Of a DNA stretch of 21,829 nt, positions 16,394 to 21,829 are shown piece by piece. Position 1 is the first letter of the stretch; the number at the start of each line of letters is the position of its first letter. The translations under genes and the position numbers were made by a program. The notes below the pieces were generated by a model. The model was not told where the DNA came from and ran no database searches. It saw nothing but the letters and a program-made list of their open reading frames with translations. The DNA comes from JAALLB01 sp964502215 (lineage in GTDB: Bacteria; Pseudomonadota; Alphaproteobacteria; Rhizobiales; Rhizobiaceae): assembly GCA_964502215.1 (NCBI GenBank), contig CAZCUN010000052.1, positions 1-21,829 of the forward strand, written 5' to 3'.

Positions 16394-16822
16394 TCAGCCC
16401 TCCACCTCGATACCCATTGAGCGAGCAGAACCCTCAACAATGCGCATTGCAGCCTCAATATCGCCTGCGTTCAAATCTGCCATTTTCTTTTCAGCAATAT
16501 CTTGCACTTGAGCGCGCGAAAGCTTACCAGCTACTGAGCGACCAGGTTCTTTAGAACCAGAAGACAAGTTCAATGACTTCTTAATAAAGTAAGACATTGG
16601 CGGCTGCTTCATTTTGAAAGTAAATGACTTATCAGCATAGATTGTAATTTCCACAGGAACTGGAGCGCCTTTTTCCATTTCTTGTGTCTTAGCGTTGAAC
16701 GCCTTACAAAATTCCATAATATTTAGACCGCGTTGACCTAGCGCCGGACCGATTGGCGGCGAAGGAGAAGCGTTGCCTGCTGGAACTTGAAGCTTCAAGT
16801 ATCCATCAATTTTCTTGGCCAT
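16394..16822 (-). CDS. rplK: 50S ribosomal protein L11
   Basis: The 142-residue product has the usual L11 length. The N-terminal domain has the proline pair P22-P23 within PPIGPALGQRGLNIMEFCK, the thiostrepton-contacting region. The C-terminal rRNA-binding domain ends GSARSMGIEVEG. L11 binds the GTPase-associated centre of 23S rRNA and is needed for RelA-type stringent sensing. AAAAAGGAAAAAG precedes the ATG. A 115-base spacer after nusG holds a likely L1 operator. rplA follows 2 bases after the stop. Confidence 0.98.
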   Translation of the reverse strand: MAKKIDGYLKLQVPAGNASPSPPIGPALGQRGLNIMEFCKAFNAKTQEMEKGAPVPVEITIYADKSFTFKMKQPPMSYFIKKSLNLSSGSKEPGRSVAGKLSRAQVQDIAEKKMADLNAGDIEAAMRIVEGSARSMGIEVEG

Positions 16823-16860
16823 GTTTCTTTTTCCTTTTTTAGCTGACTAAACAGCTGGTT

Positions 16861-16920
16861 TAGGGGTTGTGGTACGGTTTTAGTTAATCGGCCAGACTAA
16901 CCTCCCCTCCCACAAGTTTA
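16861..16920 (-). promoter_or_regulatory. Likely L1 operator in the rplK leader
   Basis: On the minus strand TTGTGG (16910-16915) pairs perfectly with CCACAA (16867-16872). Just inside, GAGGGGA is unpaired, then GTTAGT pairs with ATTAAC (one G-U) around CTGGCCG. The arrangement of two short helices around a purine-rich asymmetric loop with GTGGGAGG resembles known L1-binding sites upstream of rplK. It ends about 39 bases before the rplK ATG. Confidence 0.6.
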
Positions 16921-16937
16921 ATGAACAAAAGAAAAAC

Positions 16938-17468
16938 CTAAAGTTTTTCAACTTGCCCATATTCGAGATCGACCGGAGTTGCCCGACCAAAAATTGATAC
17001 TTCCACCTTAAGACGTGCACGCTCCTCATCCACTTCCTGCACAACACCGTTGAAAGAAGCAAAAGGGCCGTCTGAAACGCGAATATTCTCGCCTACGTCA
17101 AACATGATGGACGGCTTAGGACGATCAACGCCTTCCTGAACCTGATTTAGAATTTGATTGGCTTCACGCTCAGTAATTGGCTTAGGCTTATTATCAGCAC
17201 CTAAGAAGCCTGTTACCTTTGGTGTGTCCTTAATCAAGTGGAATGCAGCATCTGTCATATCCATCTTAACAAGCACATAGCCCGGGAAAAACTTACGTTC
17301 TGCGTCAACCTTTCGGCCACGACGCACTTCAACAACTTTCTCGACAGGAACCATTACAGCCTCAAAGAGATGCTCAAGTCCTTTTTGACGAACCTTCTCT
17401 TCAATTGCCTCAGCAACTTTTTTCTCAAAATTTGAGTATGCCTGAACGATATACCAACGATGCGCCAT
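16938..17468 (-). CDS. nusG: Transcription elongation and termination factor NusG
   Basis: The 176-residue product has a NGN domain (about 1-115; MAHRWYIVQAYSNFEKKV, then KFFPGYVLVKMD at 59-70) and a C-terminal KOW domain (about 123-176; VGENIRVSDGPFASFNGVV). The NGN part binds the beta' clamp helices and increases processivity. The KOW part contacts Rho or ribosomal protein S10, linking transcription to termination or translation. Length and ends are normal for alphaproteobacteria. It follows secE after 48 bases with GAGGA before the ATG, and is followed by the L1-operator spacer and rplK. Confidence 0.97.
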   Translation of the reverse strand: MAHRWYIVQAYSNFEKKVAEAIEEKVRQKGLEHLFEAVMVPVEKVVEVRRGRKVDAERKFFPGYVLVKMDMTDAAFHLIKDTPKVTGFLGADNKPKPITEREANQILNQVQEGVDRPKPSIMFDVGENIRVSDGPFASFNGVVQEVDEERARLKVEVSIFGRATPVDLEYGQVEKL

Positions 17469-17516
17469 TGTTGTAGTTTTCCTCGTAAAACTTTACTTTA
17501 CTTATCTGCTGCCAAC

Positions 17517-17714
17517 TTAACCAAGATTTAGCAAGGTTGTTACAAACCAGCTAAGCCCTTGGTCTAATACAAAGAAAAACGCTCCTGCCAAGATAACCAT
17601 GATGAAAACCATGATAGCACTTGTTACAGTTTCACGGCGCGTAGGCCATGTCACTTTAGAAACTTCCGTGCGCACTTCTTGCAAGAAAGCAAAAGGATTT
17701 GTCTTAGATGCCAT
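17517..17714 (-). CDS. secE: Preprotein translocase subunit SecE
   Basis: This is a 65-residue, single-membrane-helix SecE of the short alphaproteobacterial type. The amphipathic segment EVRTEVSKVTWPTRRET (13-29) carries the conserved KVTWPTRxE motif. A transmembrane helix follows at about 31-52, then a short tail. SecE clamps the SecY channel together. It is the first gene of the secE-nusG-rplK-rpoC run. The stop is 48 bases before the nusG start. Confidence 0.96.
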   Translation of the reverse strand: MASKTNPFAFLQEVRTEVSKVTWPTRRETVTSAIMVFIMVILAGAFFFVLDQGLSWFVTTLLNLG

Positions 17715-17982
17715 CAGTTATACCCTGACTCGCTGTTTGTATTAAACCAACTATGATTAAAATCGGAACCTACAAACCATGCAACCGTCTGTAAATACAC
17801 AGAAAATCGTGCGCAGAACGGTTTTCACCACTATGCACACGTTTTTCTTTCGATAAATAGTATCTAACGCCTTGTTTTCCAAAGCGCAAGGGGGTGTTTT
17901 GAGAATCTTTTTTTGCGATATAATTTTGCGAAATTTATTTATTTCTATTGCCAGCGAAATACCTATTAGCGTAATCTTAGCC
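17715..17982. other. Spacer upstream of secE
   Basis: The 268-base spacer separates the acyltransferase stop from secE. It has no convincing gene and no tRNA-Trp, which often lies just before secE in other bacteria. No strong terminator follows the acyltransferase gene, so some readthrough into secE is possible. A candidate promoter is listed separately at 17756-17784. The rest is AT-rich with no clear motif. Confidence 0.5.
17756..17784 (-). promoter_or_regulatory. Weak candidate promoter for secE
   Basis: On the minus strand TTGCAT (17779-17784) is followed after 17 bases by TTTAAT (17756-17761). The -10 matches consensus at 5 of 6 positions, but the -35 only at 3. The start codon of secE is about 40 bases downstream. 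The spacing is right, but chance matches of this quality are common in AT-rich DNA. Confidence 0.3.
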
Positions 17983-19791
17983 TTAAGATCGGCCACTCAG
18001 AAAAGACTTTGCGCCCTCATCTCCAAAATATCGAGTTATGAGCGACTTGCTTATGTTATCTAGATCTAAAATCGTGATACCTGTTGTAGCATTATCGAGA
18101 TCTTTCCATTCGCCAAATCCAATATACTTGCAGCCAACATTTGAGTAATGCCTAAACAAGACTGGCAGGCTGCGTTTACCCCCTTCAAAACCTGAAACAA
18201 TATTGCCCAGCTTAGAATAATCGCCGCAGCCTTTTTCAAGCTGGCTTAATTTAACCTCACGAGGGATTTTTAAATTAAGTTCAACTTTTGGCGTGATGAA
18301 ACCATCCATACTTTCATCTCGCCAATTATTCATTACGAAACGACGCAGCAATTCACGAGAAACAGGATTGAAGTTTTGCCCCATCGTTACTGGACCAAAA
18401 AGATATTTTATTTTTTTATTTTTACGCGGCACTTCTAGTATCGCGCGCCATAACAACATCAAAGGTGAATAGCTCTTTTGATATTCAGGCAAAATAGCCG
18501 CCCTGCCCAGCTCCATAGAATTTGGTAAAATTTTATGGAAATCAGGACTTAGATCAAAGATAGAATTTGTAACTAAGTTATCAGCACTTACTGTTTGCAT
18601 ATTCTGGCTTGGCAAAGTGTATCGATAAACACCTACAATTGTATTCTTTGCATTATCCCAAAGGATCAGGTGATTATAAAAGTCATCAAATTTATCTTTT
18701 AGTTCTGAAGGATAATCAACATTTGTTTGTTGCGCGTAAGCTGCAAAGCGAACCTCACAAATCATTTCCATCAAAGCATCAGAGCCACCATTTTCTGATT
18801 GAAAAATAGTATAGCCGTTTTGCTCTACGAGAACTTCATGTTTCTTCAAAAGAGATAAAGCGTGCTTGCCTGCAATCGGCGCTGCTTTTCTTTGCGCAAC
18901 TTCTTGCTCAATCTTTGTTCGTAATTCAGGCTCGATAAGTTGTGGAATATCAGGAACTTTGGGAGCTCCTGTTTTAAGCGCATATACTAGGCTTCTTGAA
19001 AAAGACCCTACAGACATACTTCTTGAAACTCTTGTAAGCTGTCTACTTGAAACTGGGTCTCCGACTTTAAATGTAAAATCATGTCCACCGCGCAAAAATT
19101 CACGCAGAAGCATATAAGTACGGATTCTTGGGTGAATAAGCCCTGATAGATTAAACATCATCGAGTTACGACCACTTATATACAAGGGTACTAATTCACC
19201 ACCACTGACTTCTACAAATTTACGGACTTGGTCTGTCCATTCACTATCTGAAATAGTCCAGTCTGACGTTTTAAGATGAGAACATATGCGCCCTGGAAAA
19301 AGAGCAAGATCGCCCCCATCTCGAAGATGCTTTAAGGCAGTGGCAATTGACTTTCGGTTTTGCCCTCTGCTCTCTACCGAACCAAATGGATCAACAAATA
19401 AAAGGCTTGGCTCTTCAAGCTGAGTTGCTGCTAAAAGCTTATTTGCAAAAATTTTAATATTAGAACGATAACGCGTTAAAAGCTGAAACATAGCAAATGC
19501 ATCAGGTAAACCATATGGATGATTAGCAACAAAAACCTTTGGACCATCATCTAAGTTTTCTAGAACCTGCGGGTTTTCTATGTCCCACTTAATGTCTAGT
19601 CGCTCGAAAAGCGTGTCGATTAGTGGCCCGGCATCTGGCCAAGGGCGACCAACCTCTTCCATCAATTCATTCATTTTAGAAACACCAACTAATCTCTCAA
19701 TTAAAGAGAGTAAAAGTTGGTTGCCTTGATCTTCTTTAAGACCAAGCACTTTTCTGCTTGATAAATAAGGTATACCGATATCCGTTTTCAT
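17983..19791 (-). CDS. Bifunctional acyltransferase, OlsF-like (PlsC-like plus GNAT-like domains)
   Basis: The 602-residue protein has two acyltransferase halves. The N-terminal half has ANHPYGLPDAF with His91 and Asp97 in the HX5D spacing of the lyso-ornithine-lipid and hemolysin-type acyltransferases. It also has LFPGRIC at 164-170 and VPLYISGRNS at 201-210, the later PlsC-family motifs. The C-terminal half (about 320-560) resembles OlsB-type GNAT N-acyltransferases: EVRFAAYAQ at 346-354, GVYRYTLP at 387-394, ELGRAAILPEYQ at 427-438 and LFGPVTM at 464-470. OlsF proteins that make ornithine lipid in one polypeptide have this pair of domains, so a role in aminoacyl-lipid synthesis at the inner membrane is likely. 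The amino acid used cannot be read from sequence. GAGG is 16 bases before the ATG, rather far. The gene lies upstream of secE and divergent from a gamma-glutamyltransferase. Confidence 0.8.
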   Translation of the reverse strand: MKTDIGIPYLSSRKVLGLKEDQGNQLLLSLIERLVGVSKMNELMEEVGRPWPDAGPLIDTLFERLDIKWDIENPQVLENLDDGPKVFVANHPYGLPDAFAMFQLLTRYRSNIKIFANKLLAATQLEEPSLLFVDPFGSVESRGQNRKSIATALKHLRDGGDLALFPGRICSHLKTSDWTISDSEWTDQVRKFVEVSGGELVPLYISGRNSMMFNLSGLIHPRIRTYMLLREFLRGGHDFTFKVGDPVSSRQLTRVSRSMSVGSFSRSLVYALKTGAPKVPDIPQLIEPELRTKIEQEVAQRKAAPIAGKHALSLLKKHEVLVEQNGYTIFQSENGGSDALMEMICEVRFAAYAQQTNVDYPSELKDKFDDFYNHLILWDNAKNTIVGVYRYTLPSQNMQTVSADNLVTNSIFDLSPDFHKILPNSMELGRAAILPEYQKSYSPLMLLWRAILEVPRKNKKIKYLFGPVTMGQNFNPVSRELLRRFVMNNWRDESMDGFITPKVELNLKIPREVKLSQLEKGCGDYSKLGNIVSGFEGGKRSLPVLFRHYSNVGCKYIGFGEWKDLDNATTGITILDLDNISKSLITRYFGDEGAKSFLSGRS

Positions 19792-19934
19792 AATGATTAT
19801 TGTTTGCCCTCACTGCATTTAACTCGTTAAACGCACATCCCTTTTCAAACGTTAAATAACAAGCAAATGACTATTACGCAACGTGATGGCTGTGTATAGT
19901 TATTTTGAAACTAAAAATGGAACAGAGAGATATC
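19792..19934. promoter_or_regulatory. Divergent intergenic region between the OlsF-like gene and ggt, with an inverted repeat
   Basis: The 143-base region separates two divergent genes, so both promoters should lie here. TTTAAC-TC-GTTAAA at 19818-19831 is a perfect inverted repeat, and another GTTAAA half-site occurs at 19851-19856, 25 bases on. On the plus strand a TATAGT box (19895-19900) precedes ggt, but no good -35 is seen. The repeat could be an operator. No regulator gene is present in the window. Confidence 0.4.
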
Positions 19935-21719
19935 ATGCTACTATCCAAAAGCTACAAAATTAGCAAAGTACTTATGCTTTTCACAATGCTTGTTACAATG
20001 CTTGCTTTTCCCACTTCTATAACGCTTGCACAAAATATAGCTGATAGTGTGGCGCCAGAATTTTCATCTGGGGTTACTAAAAAATCTTTAGTAAAAGCGA
20101 ATAGCCAAATGGTATCCAGCGCTAACCCTTATGCAAGTGAAGCAGGGGATAAAATTCTGCAACAAGGCGGCAATGCGATTGATGCGATGGTGACAATCCA
20201 AACTGTCCTTGGATTGGTCGAACCACAATCTTCTGGCTTAGGCGGTGGTGCATTTTTAGTTTATTATGATGCTGACCGCAAAAAACTCACAACCTTTGAT
20301 GGCCGTGAAACAGCCCCGCTTACCGCAACACCTGATATGTTTTTAGATGACAAAGGTCAGCCACTTGGGTTTTTTGATGCCGTTGTTGGGGGGCGTTCTG
20401 TTGGCACACCTGGAACTGTCAAACTTTTACATGAAACTCATAAGAAGTATGGCAAACTTAGCTGGGCTGAGGTTTTGCAACCTGCAATTACGTTGGCTGA
20501 AAAAGGATTTGAACTATCCCCTCGCCTTAATGCACTTATTACTAGATCAGCGGAGAGTTTGTATAAATATCAACCCACACGAGACTACTTTTTGAGTGAG
20601 GAAGGTGTTCCGCTTTTTGTTGGAACGATTGTCACAAACAAGCCTTACGCAGAGACGTTAAAAGCCATCGCAAAAAATGGCGCTGATGCTTTTTACAAAG
20701 GTGACATTGCTAAGCGCATTGTTAATACGATTCAAAACGCTGAAGGTAATCCTGGTCGATTATCTCTTGAAGATTTAGCAAGTTATAAAATTATAGAACG
20801 CGAACCTGTTTGTTATCGATATCGCGACCATAATGTTTGTGGCATGGGACCACCTTCTTCAGGCGCCTTAACTGTTGGACAAATCTTAGGGTTGGTTGAG
20901 GCTTATGATCTTAAAGCTTATGGCGCTGGCGATCCTGAAAGCTGGCGCATTATTGGAGACGCCACGCGCCTAGCCTTTGCCGATCGTGGTTTGTATATGG
21001 CAGACAGTGATTATGTTAAAATGCCTAAGGGGCTTCTTAACCGCTCATACCTTTGGGATAGAAGCCAAGACCTAATCAGCGACGACGCACTGACTGATGA
21101 TGATGTCTTTCCAGGCAAACCACCTTTTGATCAAGCTTTTAATTTATCACCAGATAACTCAATAGAACTTCCTTCAACCAGCCATTTTTCCATTGTTGAT
21201 GCTGCCGGCAATGTTGTTTCAATGACGACGACAATTGAAAATGGTTTTGGTTCTCGGTTGATGGTCGATGGTTTTTTGCTCAACAACGAACTGACAGACT
21301 TTTCGTTCGTACCTGAAGTGGATGGCAAGCCTGTTGCAAATGCGATTGAACCTGGCAAACGCCCGCGTTCATCTATGTCACCTACAATTGTCATGAAGGA
21401 TGGTAAGCCTATTCTTGCTATCGGATCTCCTGGTGGCAGTCGTATTATTCCTTATGTGGCAAAGACGCTTATTGCTTGGTTTGATTGGGATATGAACATC
21501 CAACAAGCAATCGAACTTCCTCACATGATAAACCGTTTTGGGCGATATGACCTTGAACGTGGAACGGCGGCAGAGAAATTTGTTAAACCTTTAGAAAAAC
21601 TTGGCTTTGAAGTTGAAGTGCGAGATTTAAACTCTGGCTTGCATGGGATTGAAATCACCCCTGATGGCCTCGAAGGTGGCGCAGATATTAGGCGTGAAGG
21701 TGTAGCCATTGGCGACTAA
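19935..21719 (+). CDS. ggt: Gamma-glutamyltransferase (gamma-glutamyltranspeptidase), secreted
   Basis: The product is 594 residues from the ATG at 19935; an AGAGAGA motif lies a few bases before it. The frame could begin earlier, at TTG 19905 or ATG 19917, but those lack a ribosome-binding site and would lengthen the signal peptide. A signal peptide covers about 1-32 (cleavage near TLA/QN), so the enzyme should be periplasmic. Conserved parts are GGNAIDAMV, SSGLGGGAFLVYY, GRETAP (Arg124) and the autoprocessing site STSHFSIVD with Thr415, which should become the N-terminus of the small subunit. KRPRSSMSP and GSPGGSRII follow. It hydrolyses or transfers gamma-glutamyl groups from glutathione and related peptides. 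The segment between DFS and KRP is about five residues shorter than in E. coli, so the active-site lid loop may be reduced. It is divergent from the OlsF-like gene. Confidence 0.93.
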   Translation: MLLSKSYKISKVLMLFTMLVTMLAFPTSITLAQNIADSVAPEFSSGVTKKSLVKANSQMVSSANPYASEAGDKILQQGGNAIDAMVTIQTVLGLVEPQSSGLGGGAFLVYYDADRKKLTTFDGRETAPLTATPDMFLDDKGQPLGFFDAVVGGRSVGTPGTVKLLHETHKKYGKLSWAEVLQPAITLAEKGFELSPRLNALITRSAESLYKYQPTRDYFLSEEGVPLFVGTIVTNKPYAETLKAIAKNGADAFYKGDIAKRIVNTIQNAEGNPGRLSLEDLASYKIIEREPVCYRYRDHNVCGMGPPSSGALTVGQILGLVEAYDLKAYGAGDPESWRIIGDATRLAFADRGLYMADSDYVKMPKGLLNRSYLWDRSQDLISDDALTDDDVFPGKPPFDQAFNLSPDNSIELPSTSHFSIVDAAGNVVSMTTTIENGFGSRLMVDGFLLNNELTDFSFVPEVDGKPVANAIEPGKRPRSSMSPTIVMKDGKPILAIGSPGGSRIIPYVAKTLIAWFDWDMNIQQAIELPHMINRFGRYDLERGTAAEKFVKPLEKLGFEVEVRDLNSGLHGIEITPDGLEGGADIRREGVAIGD

Positions 21720-21732
21720 TAACAACCATACA

Positions 21733-21829
21733 ATGGGCGACTTAAAAAAACTCATAAGAGCGGAAGAAAAAAACTATGGGGCTGTCCCAGATAACTCAAA
21801 AATGGGTTATCAATATGGGTATGAGAAGA
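21733..21829 (+). CDS. Start of an unidentified gene, cut by the right edge
   Basis: An open frame begins at ATG 21733 (MGDLKKLIRAEEKNYGAVPD) and continues with no stop to the end of the window, 32 codons. The same frame is open up to a TTG at 21709, which overlaps the ggt stop and has GAAGG about 8 bases upstream, so the true start could be there. The ATG itself has no good ribosome-binding site. I do not recognise the family from so little sequence. It is on the same strand as ggt with a gap of 13 bases or a short overlap, so it may be co-transcribed with it. Confidence 0.45.
   Translation, partial: MGDLKKLIRAEEKNYGAVPDNSKMGYQYGYEK

Noticed and set aside
17757..17996. 79-codon minus-strand frame upstream of secE
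   Set aside because: It starts at GTG inside the end of the acyltransferase gene, has no ribosome-binding site and shows no recognisable domain. It is probably open by chance in AT-rich DNA.
19905..19934. Ten-codon upstream extension of ggt from TTG
   Set aside because: No ribosome-binding site. ATG 19935 gives a normal signal peptide and has AGAGAGA before it.

Overview
The window is a housekeeping block from a bacterium that looks like an alphaproteobacterium, most likely related to the Hyphomicrobiales (Rhizobiales). This rests on the N-terminal sequences of EF-G, RpoB and RpoC, the L10 and L1 leader sequences, and the order secE-nusG-rplKAJL-rpoBC / rpsL-rpsG-fusA-tuf. Base composition looks AT-rich for that group. 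Species cannot be named from the sequence alone.

Reading in the direction of transcription (minus strand, right to left), secE, nusG, rplK, rplA, rplJ, rplL, rpoB and rpoC occupy 17714 to 5589. They encode a preprotein translocase subunit, a transcription elongation factor, four ribosomal proteins and the two large RNA polymerase subunits. A strong rho-independent terminator follows rpoC at about 5530-5566. The str operon follows from 3144 to the left edge: rpsL, rpsG, fusA and the first 18 codons of tuf. A good sigma-70-type promoter about 290 bases upstream of rpsL probably drives it.

The spacers inside the first operon are rich in structure. They hold a likely L1 operator before rplK, a likely L10 leader before rplJ, a long imperfect stem-loop before rpoB that looks like an RNase III-type processing site, and hairpins after rplA, rplJ, rplL and rpoB. 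Three genes need a start downstream of the longest open frame: rpsL at 3144, rplJ at a GTG at 15364, and rpoB at 14097.

Between the two operons (3584-5445) lie non-housekeeping genes. One is a small plus-strand GFA/CENP-V-type zinc protein. The other is a broken membrane-GGDEF-EAL gene: its N-terminal membrane part and its C-terminal GGDEF-remnant/EAL part are in different frames, and the segment between them is gone.

Right of secE is a minus-strand bifunctional acyltransferase (PlsC-like plus GNAT-like domains) resembling OlsF-type ornithine or aminoacyl-lipid synthases. It is divergent from a plus-strand secreted gamma-glutamyltransferase. The start of one more plus-strand gene reaches the right edge. 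I found no rRNA, tRNA, CRISPR array, insertion sequence or phage gene. The most interesting items are the broken c-di-GMP gene, the OlsF-like gene next to secE, and the series of RNA structures in the secE-rpoC operon.
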